The notes below the pieces were generated by a model that ran no database searches, was not told the DNA's origin, and saw only the letters and a program-made list of their open reading frames with translations. From contig CAJNOJ010000069.1 in assembly GCA_905250025.1 (NCBI GenBank), positions 6,458 to 70,457 of the forward strand: DNA of 64,000 nucleotides, given 5' to 3'. Below, one piece after another: positions 1 through 11,765 of this stretch. Numbering within the stretch: position 1 is the stretch's first letter; every line of letters begins with the position of its first letter. Made by a program: the position numbers and the translations under genes. Source of the stretch: Adineta ricciae. Lineage: Eukaryota; Rotifera; Eurotatoria; Adinetida; Adinetidae.

Positions 1-1631
<1,631 letters not shown>

Positions 1632-2253
1632 CTGAGATGTTTTGCCATTTCGAAAGATATCAGCGTACAGATTGTTTTGTTCGTTGCAAAGTTTCTTCCG
1701 TTGTTCTTCAATAACCGGATTGATTAAGCTAATGGATGAAGAATACGCGTTCGTTGTCGTCGGTTCGGTTAGTGTTTTCTTTCGTTTGGCAACGATAGGA
1801 AATGTTCTAACACATAAAATATCAGTCAGATTTCCGTCCTTTTTATCGAGTTTTTCTGTATAATTTGTAAAACGTCCGTTGGGCCATGGCTTGGTTGAAT
1901 GTTTAAAGCGATATTTATACAATTGTGATGATAATGGATTGGTAGAATGATCCATAAAACTTTCGGCTAAATCATAATGAATTGTTCGTTTACGTAAGAA
2001 TGCCAATGGATTCCAGGGACGATTGCCCACGTTTCTACCACCACCACCGCGCCGCGCATGATGTGCTACTGGTCTACGGAGCTAAATTAGAGAAATTTTT
2101 ATGTAAAGAACATCTACTATGAATGCCTACTGTTTTGAAAAGATTGTCACATTCCTCGTGTACAGTTGCGAGGTCAAGCGATGGACAGTGACGTTTATCT
2201 GATGAATTAACCGGACGTTGCAAGCGTTTTAAATGACTGGACTGATAATTCAT
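1632..2253 (-). CDS. Unidentified protein, first two exons (191 codons), 3' end not found
   Basis: Two exons join cleanly. Exon 1 is 2131-2253, from ATG to a GTAGGC donor (41 codons). Exon 2 is 1632-2081, from an ATTTAG acceptor to a GTAAGT donor (150 codons), all in phase 0. The protein starts MNYQSSHLKRLQRP, then has an RR-GGGG-rich stretch, a WNPLAFLRKRT motif and a basic C-terminal part. I do not recognise the family; the NPLxxLxxRT pattern is faintly like supervillin repeats, but that is only an impression. It could be the 5' end of a separate gene or, with a missed small exon, the N-terminus of the DYRK1 gene downstream on the same strand. Both splice junctions and the ATG support real coding sequence. 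Confidence 0.5.
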
Positions 2254-2661
2254 CGAAGAAAAAAACTTGGGTATGACTCAAACGTTTTTGGCGCACTAAT
2301 TAATCGCATTAAGTTATTTGATCCGTTGAAAATACCCGAAAAAAGTCATTTGTCCATTCGTATGAGTAGATGAACGAACCAATGCAGGTCAGAAACTCAT
2401 CTCTCATAAGCGAGAGACATCTGCTGAAAGCGCATCGAAGCATGTCAATAGTTTGTTTTACATCAACAAGTTCCTTTATTTTTCGTCTATTTCCTGATCA
2501 ATATATAGACAAGAAAAAAGTTATTTTCTTTTCAATGTTTTTGACTTTCTCCATTTCAATTAGTAAGTATAATTCTCCTTGAATAAATATATATATATGT
2601 ATATATTACCAATAATTATTTTTGTACTTCTAGCTAAGTCAAGGTTCTGAGCATCGTTCTA
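2254..2661. promoter_or_regulatory. Head-to-head intergenic region with a 5'-UTR intron of the plus-strand mini-gene
   Basis: This lies between the ATG of the minus-strand ORF (2253) and the ATG of the small plus-strand gene (2662). A donor-like GTAAGT near 2563 and an acceptor TTCTAG at about 2628-2633 suggest a short intron in the 5' UTR of the plus gene. A 70-codon plus-strand frame at 2370-2582 overlaps it but has no convincing coding character. Confidence 0.35.
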
Positions 2662-2853
2662 ATGGGTTCGCTATTCAGTTCATCACACAATCGAGGAATT
2701 GCACCAAACAATAATCCATTGATAAATCAAGCTTATAACGTGGAATTTGGTTATGCACCTGTCGGTCCGGTAGGACCAGTCCCGTCTGTTCCGAAACGGA
2801 ATATGTTTGGTCAGGCGCCAACTCATCATCATCGTCGGCGACGACGACATTGA
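2662..2853 (+). CDS. Small (63 aa) predicted N-myristoylated, basic-tailed protein
   Basis: The single-exon ORF has a good ATG context just downstream of a likely 5'-UTR intron acceptor (near 2633). An AATAAA lies about 80 nt after the stop. The protein begins MGSLFSSS, which fits the N-myristoylation rule (Gly2, Ser6). It has a GPVGPV-containing middle and ends in a His/Arg cluster (HHHRRRRRH). A myristoyl anchor plus polybasic cluster is a known way to bind acidic inner membranes, so peripheral membrane location is inferred. I do not recognise a family. A 63-residue ORF can occur by chance, but its start motif, tail, acceptor and polyA signal together make a real gene plausible. Confidence 0.45.
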   Translation: MGSLFSSSHNRGIAPNNNPLINQAYNVEFGYAPVGPVGPVPSVPKRNMFGQAPTHHHRRRRRH

Positions 2854-3423
2854 CATCTGTGATAAAATGAGAAAGAAACGATATTTCGAAACAAATGTAA
2901 TGCATATATATTTTTTATCTGTGATAATCAAGACGAATAAACTTCCTTATTTTAATTAAATTACTGAAGAAAATCCACCGTGAAAAGGCCTTACGTCTTT
3001 AATCGATAGATATAATTCAGGGTTGTCTCGAAATGTTATCGATTCGATCAATTGATTTAGTCAATGGTTTTTCGCGTACGCACGAACAAATGTCCTTTCT
3101 AATCGAACGTGCATCTCGTTCTTCTGTCCAGTGATGAGTGAAAAAGATCGGTGGTTGTTTTAAATAGACCAATGAAATATTTAGATAATATGCTATACAA
3201 ACAGGCAAAAACATACCTATTGTTATCTGTTGTTTAAACATACATGAACACTGAAGACGCAATGAACAACAAAGAAAAACTAACAACGAAATACAAGAGA
3301 GAATTTATGCAAGAAATTTGATCTAGCACCAGAGGAGAGTAGAGTAAACGAAGTTGGTGACACAAAAGAAAAACAACATACAAGAAAAAATGACAAAAAA
3401 GATGTGAGATCGACAGATATACG

Positions 3424-3475
<52 letters not shown>

Positions 3476-3631
3476 TATTGAGAAAAACAATGGAGATGGC
3501 TCATTTGCTGATCTATCCTTATATCAGTTCCTCCTCTTTTTCACGAACGTATAAATGCAATAAATAAAATTGGAAGAAAAACAAACGTTGATTATCATTC
3601 ATTATCTATCAGAAGAAAGCAAATAATCTTG
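2854..3631. other. Convergent intergenic region
   Basis: This holds the 3' ends of the small plus-strand gene and of KDM3 (minus). Apart from the CA/TA microsatellite at 3424-3472 nothing recognisable is present. The overlapping minus-strand frames are low-complexity shadows of the microsatellite. Confidence 0.5.
3424..3472. repeat. (CA)n(TA)n compound microsatellite
   Basis: About ten CA units run into about fifteen TA units without interruption. It is simple-sequence DNA in an intergenic region and should be length-polymorphic. Confidence 0.95.
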
Positions 3632-6600
3632 CTAATTATTTACAGATGAAGAGGAAGACTCAGGTGACAGCTCAGTTTTTATAGATTCGATCAATGAATT
3701 TAATGCATCACGTGTAGTATAATGCAGGATGTTCTTAGCCTAGAAAATCAAATATTTCAATGAAAACAATGAAGAGCCTAAAGAGAGAAAAAACACTTAC
3801 TTGTAATATATCAGCATGGTTAGTGTGCGTTTCAGACAAATTTCGAAATTCGTTCGTTGTAATTAAGCAGCGATCGAGGTTTTCGGGTGATACGAAATCC
3901 TCGGCTATTTTGATACATGAATGTAGGTTTTTCACCTAGAAATTCAGATTAGATCGCAAATCGATATCTAGAATAACCATCCTTACTTGATGAGGTGCTC
4001 CACTTGGAATAAAAACAGCATCGCCTAAAAACTGAAGGACTGGATAGGATTCGACTTTACTCCATTCTCGTAATTTTTCTAAATCTTCTTTTTCGAGATA
4101 AGCTGTTTGATCGTGTATAGTATCAGAACCAGGTGCTTTCCGATGCGCCTACGAAAGAAAAAGAAGGATTGATATTTACTTACAAGATTAAGCAATCACA
4201 TACTCGTCCAATGTATTCACGAATCTTTTTCGCATCATCAGAACGAAATAAATGCCAGAGTGCACCTGGTCGTTCCCCATTTCTTAATCGTTGTAATTGG
4301 GCTTCATCAATGTTTGAATCCAATATCTCGGCTTCAACTTCTACAAGAAGACAAACCCATGTCTATTCTACATAATTTTCCTCCTGATCAACTTACGTCG
4401 AATTTCTTCTTCTTTATCGGCTCCATCATCACCTTGACCACCTATGCCAACGTAGACGAGTACATTGACAGCATCTGACACATCGATATGAAGGTTTGTT
4501 GTTCCGGCTTTCTTTGTGGCTTGACTTGTAAGCTGACCTAGAAAGAAATTCGAGCATTTTGCCTTATTGCTGCGAGAACATTTCAGAAACATACTGTAAG
4601 CAATATACAATTTTGGTCCGAGATCGGGTTTAACCAAACATGATGGTAATCGTTCGACTATATTCAATGCTCCACCATGATATGTAACACCGTTATATAC
4701 ATATGATCGTTTCGTATATTCGCCTAAAGTTATTTGTAGAAATTTTCCGGAAGGATCGAGGTGTGAACTTACTAAATGGAATATTGTTCATTAGATCATG
4801 AAGAAGTACAGGAAAAACAGAAGCGAAATCTTTTTTCGTCGGCCAATCTTTTAATTTCAAGATTCTTGGCCGATCGTTATGTTGTTCATCTCGTAATCGA
4901 ACTAAAATATTCATTGATGAAATAGAATTTCTCTTTACCAAATGACCACTTACTATTCAAACGTTCAAATCCATCCCAGAAGTTAGTCAAAATGGTCTCA
5001 TTAGTTAAGATCGGTATTAATGTTTCGCAATCCCATAAGGCTGGCGTTTCACGATGATCGATCATATGTTCTTTAAATGCATCGGGCTGCCATAGCGTTT
5101 TCGACAAATTCTTGTGCACTTGTTTCACAAGTACAGGACAACTCGTCGACCAAACTTTTCGAAAAAACTTTCAAAAGAACAACAACATGCGTTAAGATCA
5201 AGATATTTATCGTATTCTACATACTTGTTTTGCATTCTCACTAATCCATTCATTAAAGACCGGCAAGCGACCATTACAATAAAACTCGATATTTGAATCA
5301 TTGTTACAATCACTCGACAGCCACTTCTTTTGTACATCGCGAGCATCATGTGATCGTTTCATTTTCAAACTCTTCAGAAATGCCGAAAGGTGTTCGCTCT
5401 TAGCTGCATTGTATAATTTTAGTGTATAATCAAGTTTTAATCGACTTAAATAGTCAACAACACCATTACGTAACTTGAGCATGACTAAACGAGAAAATCC
5501 AGATTCCATTCACATGCATTCGCGAAGTTCCTTACCTGACCATGGAATAAATTCTGACAGGGAAAATGAATCATCATGAGTGCAAGCACGTTTTAATTCT
5601 AAACAAACACATCAGTCAATGCAAAGAAACGTCTAGGTCATATTTGTCGTACTTTTTCGTTTTTCAATTGTTAATTGAGACAACTGGCTATAGCATTCAA
5701 TACATGTCATATATCCACATTGTTTACACATGTAGTGATGATTAAACAGTGTTGTATAACATTCATCACACACTTCTCTCCAGCCTGCCATGTACTTTTT
5801 CCAGATAATGTTTTCTATTCAAACAAAACAGTTATTTCGAGAGAATCCAAAATACAACATTTTCAAATTACTTTCATTGTGTGCCGTTCGTTGGTTTTGT
5901 TCGTGATGAAACATTAAACAGAATACCTTTGCTATACGCGTGAAGATATAATTAGCATTGGGGAGATTCAGAGCTGGTTGGCCACCTGTAATGAGAGAGC
6001 ACTTTAAAAACTTGATTTCGAAATGAGATCTTTCTCATACTAGTATTCGGTGTGCATAGAGATTCAATATCTTGTGGTGTAGCATTCGCTGCTGTTGTAA
6101 ATCCTTCGAACTCATAAGTGTTATCGCCAGAATATTTTAATCTAGATCGAAAGAATGTCAATCTTTAAACGCAAAAGATTTTCGAATGTTTACGTTCGAC
6201 AATTCTGGAATCGACAGCCAGCTAGATGTGACGATAAATCGTCGGGGTTAGCTGTTTGACAATCAACACATCGAGGAATCGTCTGTGGATATGAGATGCA
6301 GTAATTTTCCTGAACCTTGGTTACTACGAACGAAAATATTGGTGAAATCGAGATAGGATGGACATTGTCTTTACTTGGTATTGACTTATTCTGTCGACGT
6401 TTGACTAAAGCTTGTTCAGATATTGCGGATGTATCTAAAGATCGTTTTTGATTGTTCGTTGGAGATGTATCAGTATGAACGTTGTTATCAGTTGACATTC
6501 CATTCGTATCTAATGAAAGTAATGCCGTCGGTTTTGTCGCCGAATCATATTGACAAATAGCATTGTTAGTTTTATTTTTGCATTTGATTTTATCAGGAAA

Positions 6601-7577
6601 ACGTCGAGCGAAGACCGGCGAACGGCGTGACTGTTGCGACGATTTAGAATTCCTTGACAAAAGAGAAATCATAAAAAGTGAGAGATGATCTGAGGCATAC
6701 TTTTTGAAAGTATCCATGGATGGAAATACTGGTTTGACTTGCCTTTCGTCTGCGTAGTGTGGTGAATATCTTGGTTGATATTGCGGACTTTTGCTGTTCT
6801 CGGTATGGTTCATAGGCTCAGAAATACTTTGTACAACAGATGTTTCGTTGGTCTTGGCTGGAGACGTTAAGAGACGATGAAGAATCGGTGATGTATAAGT
6901 ATGATTCGTTAGAATCATTGGCATAGGTTTATTATCGATTGCTGTAATCAAAGTATCAGTTGAAATCGGTTCGGTTTTAACGACAGTGTCTAGCACAAAG
7001 AAGAAGAAAAAAAGATTAAGTTTTCGCTTCAGTTGTCATTCTTACTGAATGATTCGCCATTGAAATGATTTTCTGTACTTTCACGTTTTCCATTTGTGAA
7101 CGCCGATGGTGAATCTTTTATACAATTTGCATCGAGTGATAAGTTGTCTTGAAAAACGTTTTTGACTCTTGGACTGGAGCAAGGTGTCGTTGCACAAGAA
7201 GAGACATTTGGAGTACAATCACCTGCAGAGCTGATCGGTGATGGTGTAGATTCTTGAAGAGTTGTCGATTTGGTACTTGAACCACTTGTTTCAGGTGAAT
7301 AATCCGTTTGAGTCATTGACGGTATACAAAAATAAAGATTTTGTGAAGTTAGAAATGGTTTATAAATTAAATTGTTCGATGTGGAACTATTTTCAAAAAG
7401 TTCGTGTAAGCGAAACGCACGCTGGTCAATTAAACTTGGATTATGTTGTAACAAAGCAGAAGTACCCGGTGATGGAGGTTTCATTGGCTCATTTTTTAAT
7501 TCGAGGAACGGTCCACTTGGACCTGGATGTAAATATGTATATCTTGCTAACTTCTGAGATCCCATATATTGATCCAT
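3632..7577 (-). CDS. KDM3: KDM3-family JmjC histone H3K9 demethylase
   Basis: Fifteen exons give 1060 aa: 7046-7577, 6194-6989, 6041-6141, 5872-5985, 5653-5814, 5536-5598, 5225-5484, 4954-5167, 4773-4901, 4595-4723, 4397-4537, 4204-4340, 3987-4148, 3801-3935, 3632-3739. KDM3 enzymes remove mono- and dimethyl marks from H3K9 using Fe(II) and 2-oxoglutarate in the nucleus. The N-terminal third is Ser/Pro-rich and disordered, and includes an LHRLL (LXXLL-type) motif. A C2HC4-like zinc finger follows ([12 protein letters not shown] ... MCKQCGY ... CIECY). The JmjC domain carries the iron ligands in HIDVSDA and in [13 protein letters not shown], and the C-terminus [10 protein letters not shown] ... 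[11 protein letters not shown] is diagnostic. The ATG at 7577 sits directly after a TAG acceptor, so a 5'-UTR intron or a missed upstream exon is possible. The protein is shorter than human KDM3A, mainly in the N-terminus. Confidence 0.93.
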
Positions 7578-7954
7578 CTAGGCATTAGAACAAAAATTTT
7601 CAAATAACTTAATTTATTCACTTCTCATACTTGCTATGGATATTTATTGCATTTTAATTAATTTTACATAAAGTTACCGTTAATTACTAATGATGTTATG
7701 GACACAGGAGAAAGAGGGCTCCCTCTAGATTTTTTCTTTTCTTACAAAATCAATCAATCGATACTTTCACATGAGTTCTACCACCAATCATTAAAGTTGT
7801 CATTCCAGCGCCATCTATTTTTATGAGGGTTCAATGAGAAATTCGGATAGGACAGAGCATTCCACAAGTTATATAAACTTGCTTGATTTCGATCAGAATA
7901 TGATTTTTGATCATCAGTATTTTGAATCTGAGATAAGAAACGATAGTCTATCAG
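7578..7954. promoter_or_regulatory. Divergent promoter of KDM3 (-) and lipase 1 (+)
   Basis: A TATATAAA box at 7870-7877 lies about 80 nt upstream of the lipase 1 ATG. An AGATAA (GATA-type) site lies at 7931-7936. The KDM3 side has no obvious TATA element. Confidence 0.45.
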
Positions 7955-9220
7955 ATGATATTTGGTATGTATATTGTAAGGGAGTTCAGTTTTGAAGATA
8001 GATCGTTACTCTTTTCTTTAGGTATCACTTACCTCCTTTCGATACTCTTAATTCGTTCTTCCACAGCAACTGCACAAGTACAAAAACATGATCCCGACTG
8101 TGACTATAATATTACTCAAGTCATTCAAACTAAAGGCTATCCGTGTGAAGAACATAAAGTGATCACGGACGATGGTTATATCTTAGGTATCTTTCGTATT
8201 CCACATGGTCGCAATAGTTCCTCCATAGGTCGACCTGTTCTTTTACAGCATGGTCTTCTCGATGCTGCTGTAACATGGGTGATGAACTTTCCTGATCAAA
8301 GTCTTGCTTTTATTCTCGCCGACGCTGGCTACGATGTTTGGCTTGGTAATATGCGTGGTAACTACTATTCTCGAGCTCATACGAAATACAATCCTGATCA
8401 TGATAAACAATTTTGGGATTTCAGTTGGGACGATATGGCAAGAGATGATCTTCCGTCAATGCTCAACTATATTCTAAATAGAACTCAGCAGACAGAGATT
8501 AGTTATGTTGGTCATTCACAGGGAACGATGATTGCTTTTGCTGAATTCGGCAACGAAAAGAGCACTGTGCGAGATAATGTAAAGTTTTTCGCAGCTTTGG
8601 CTCCCGTCGCTCATTTAGGCCACATCAAATCACCAATTCGATTTCTATCATCAGCATCAAAAGAATTAGAACGTTATTGGCATTTATTATTTGGACGAAA
8701 TGAATTTCTTCCATCAAGTTATATCACGAAATGGCTTGGAACATTCGCTTGTGGTGAAGTTATTCTTGATGAAGTATTATGTCAGAACATATTATTTATA
8801 TTATGTGGGCCTGAAAAGAAAAATATGAATAATACCCGACTACCAGTCTATCTGTCGCACGAACCCGATGGCACATCAGTGAAAAACATGATTCACTTTG
8901 CGCAAGGCGTACAAAGTAATATCTTTAGAGCATACGATTATGGTTCACCACAAAAAAACGTACTACATTACAATCAAACCACACCACCGGAATACAATCT
9001 CTCTGGATCTCACATTCCAACAGCAATCTTCTGGTCGGGCAAGGATTGGCTGGCTGATCCTACTGATGTTAACTACATTCTGAATAATCTACAGAATCTA
9101 GTCTACGATAAATATATTCCAGAATACAATCATCTGGATTTCGTTTGGGCTTTGTCTGCCAACAAAGTTGTTTATAGTGACTTGTTAAATGTGATGATAA
9201 AATATCATCCGCCCTATTGA
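7955..9220 (+). CDS. Acid lipase (gastric/lysosomal lipase family), copy 1
   Basis: This is a secreted alpha/beta-hydrolase that releases fatty acids from triglycerides or cholesteryl esters. The frame is open throughout, but I place a 57-nt intron at 7965-8021 (GTATGT ... CTTTCTTTAG). Splicing ATGATATTTG to the exon at 8022 gives 402 aa with a clean signal peptide (MIFGITYLLSILLI), whereas reading through inserts a charged stretch before the hydrophobic core. Landmarks are DPDCDYNITQ at the mature start, the HGLL oxyanion loop, the nucleophile elbow GHSQG (Ser codon about 8516), the acid in DWLADPTDV and the His in YNHLDFVW. Many NxS/T sites fit secretion. AATAAA at 9300-9305. It is the first of four tandem copies and is well separated from the rest. 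Confidence 0.93.
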   Translation: MIFGMYIVREFSFEDRSLLFSLGITYLLSILLIRSSTATAQVQKHDPDCDYNITQVIQTKGYPCEEHKVITDDGYILGIFRIPHGRNSSSIGRPVLLQHGLLDAAVTWVMNFPDQSLAFILADAGYDVWLGNMRGNYYSRAHTKYNPDHDKQFWDFSWDDMARDDLPSMLNYILNRTQQTEISYVGHSQGTMIAFAEFGNEKSTVRDNVKFFAALAPVAHLGHIKSPIRFLSSASKELERYWHLLFGRNEFLPSSYITKWLGTFACGEVILDEVLCQNILFILCGPEKKNMNNTRLPVYLSHEPDGTSVKNMIHFAQGVQSNIFRAYDYGSPQKNVLHYNQTTPPEYNLSGSHIPTAIFWSGKDWLADPTDVNYILNNLQNLVYDKYIPEYNHLDFVWALSANKVVYSDLLNVMIKYHPPY

Positions 9221-10105
9221 ATTGTATCTTTTTTGTTTTATTTTTTGGATATTTTGTAAAAAAGGATCTGATCTTTTTTTTTCAATCAAGCAGTATCTCA
9301 ATAAAAATTGTTTTCAAGTTGCTACAAATTTTCAATTTAAATTTTGAGATAATAAAATTTAATGGATAGTCGCAGTAGAAACGAGCTCGTTTTTATTTTT
9401 AAAAATCATGCAAATACTTCGATGATAATTCGAAAGAATCGCTCCTACGGAAAAAAAGCCGAGCGGATATTGAAACAAGGCACTACTTGTTTAATGAGTA
9501 TTAGGCATGGCATTTCAATGCAACTATCTTTAATTGAAACGAAAAACACTCTAGATGAGTACGCATTTGATTTGGTCATTTCTATTGAATTGACAGATTA
9601 TTCGACTCGATAGATAACATGACTATACGACACACTCCGTTTTATATTTTCTCTAATAAAGCCCCTAGAACATATCGAGGGTGAACACACATTTGAATGG
9701 TTAGAAATTTCAAACGCGAACGCTCTTCTTCGAAATGTCGTTAAATATGTGTTTTCGGATATGTATCATACCATTCGATAAGAAGCACAGACGACAACTG
9801 TTTCTTCGTAATCGAGATAATAATGTCTATGATTCCCGACTTATACGAAAGCATCAGTCAATTCGAAGCTGCTGGCGGCCATGTCCGACGTCGTATTGTA
9901 AGAGATAAATTTGTTTATTGAGAATGGCCGTGTCTGATCCGTCGAGTCATCATAAGGATGCTATATAAAGGAGCAGGTTGCTATATACACTCATTGAAAT
10001 TAACGTGATACTGCAAAGAATGGCTATTGATCCATACATTGAAGTCGTACGTTGTTTCTCTTTTGAGCTAGAATTAGAGTGCAGCCCGTCACTCCCAGGT
10101 CAACA

Positions 10106-10251
10106 AATCCGATCGGATTCCTGGAAACGGAATTGCATTGGAATCCGACTGAAAAAATTCCGTTGGTTATTGCAAATTTCATCAGCGATCTTCCTAGTTA
10201 TACTCTATGATGACCCTTAGAAAATCTGCAAAATTCATGTTTCGGATCCGA
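10106..10251. repeat. Cluster of short GGATCCGA/CGGATTCC palindromes
   Basis: AATCCGATCGGATT at 10106-10119 is a perfect 14-nt palindrome. CGGATTCC (10114-10121) pairs with GGAATCCG (10140-10147), and TCGGATCCGA at 10242-10251 is another perfect palindrome. Related GGATCCGAG and GGGATCG words follow within 50 nt. The function is unknown. Confidence 0.5.
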
Positions 10252-11210
10252 TGAGATCTGACACGGGACCCGAAAGGATCCGAGTACGGGATCGATTGGC
10301 CTGGGCTGCTATGTCAAAGCGAGCATACGTGGAGCAATAACTGAAGATTATTTCTCCTGATCAGATGAAAAGAGATTATGTTCAGATTGTTGATAAAGGA
10401 ATATCATACAGCATTATAGGGTTTGAAACTCCATGCGGTCTTTCAGATTCAATAAAAGTCTCTTTCTATTTTTCAGGTGCTACATGTTAAAGATCAATAT
10501 AACGATCAGAAAAAGCGTAGCGACGATTGCCGACTGCTTTTAACATTATTGTGCCGATACGCCTTCATCGGAATGATCGTTCTTACTCCACAATTTTTCA
10601 ACAGCTGCTTTTAAACTAGGCGAAATCGTGAACGAACTAAAAAATTAGAATGTAAACTCTTTTTTTCTTTCTTTGAAGAAATGTTTTATAACCTTCTTCA
10701 TAGCCACTCATATCAAGAATGGTGGTCAATTACCCTATAAAAATCGAGCCTGGTTTTTTTATATTTCAAGTTGAGTTTTAAAAAAGAAATTAGCTTCCTC
10801 TTATTCAGACAGAAATGGGGTTATACGGGTATAGGAAAAAGATGCCTTCCATTAAGACGAGGACAACTTGTTAACACTTATCTAAGTCAACAGACCTAGC
10901 AAATATGAGGTACTTTAACGCTTGATATGCTATGATTTCTCAACGTTAAGTATCAAAAATACTAAGCAAGCATGCACAAATAGACGAGAACAAAAAGAGA
11001 TAAGATATAATATCACCCATGAGTTAGAGTCAGACTACAAATAGAGGGTATAGGGAGTATTCAAATGCTTTTTCAATCAAACTAGATCCGTACCGACACC
11101 CACCTCGCACCCTCATCGATATAGATTCCTACTGGTGATCACGCTCAAAACGATAAATATTAGAATTTTAAAGACCTTACTACCAACTTAAATACTTCAA
11201 AGCCTCAATA

Positions 11211-11223
11211 CCCCCCCCCCCCC
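11211..11223. repeat. C13 homopolymer
   Basis: Thirteen consecutive C residues on the plus strand lie in otherwise AT-rich intergenic DNA. The exact length is prone to sequencing error. Confidence 0.9.
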
Positions 11224-11765
11224 TTATTTCCTATATGATCTTACTTCTTATACCTCCTGTACCCCTCATTTCTGTTTGAATTAAAGCCCTTTTTTGTTCC
11301 AAAATTCAATTTGAAATATAACAGGCTATTGTATGCGGAAATCTGACAATCGATGACAAACAATCGTTTATTTTCACGGACACTGTTCACTATTACACAT
11401 TGAGTCAGGAAAAAAATGTAAAATAGACAATGGATAACGTATACTTTATTTCATTGTATCTTTTCTCTATTCAAAATACTTTTCAATTCCAACAAAAGAG
11501 TGAAACAAAACTGAAAGAGTTGAAGTTCCATTTGTATTACTATTTTCATTTTCGAGAACTTGTCTCAGTCTTAAAACAAGAAGGTGTGAGGATGGGTAAT
11601 CCAGCTAAGAGTCTCGTTCGATTTAAAAGTGGTTTACGTACTTTCGAGTAGTTATCATATTTATCTTGTCGATCACACCATACGACGCTAAGATAAAATA
11701 CGCATGTGTATATATAATACGGTGACTAACGTCTCTGTTTTTATAACAACATTGACGAAGAAAAA

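Larger units (their letters stand above)
9221..11765. other. 2.5-kb gap inside the lipase array, with palindromes and a C13 tract
   Basis: No gene could be supported. It holds a palindrome-rich patch at about 10100-10270, a run of 13 C at 11211-11223, and several short open frames without homology (for example 9362-9613, 9978-10220, and about 55 open codons from an ATG near 9736). It could contain remnants of a lost lipase copy or a mobile element, but I found no lipase-like peptide. GATA-type sites (11652-11657, 11661-11666, 11691-11696) and a TATATAA (11711-11717) lie at its right end, as the lipase 2 promoter. Confidence 0.5.

Noticed and set aside
3424-3472. Periodic CA/TA repeat considered as a CRISPR-like or functional array
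   Set aside because: Plain dinucleotide microsatellite without spacers.
9362-10220. Short plus-strand frames (9362-9613, 9978-10220) in the lipase gap, tested as remnants of a fifth lipase
   Set aside because: No DPDCDYN, HGLL, GHSQG or DWLAD traces in any frame that I could see.
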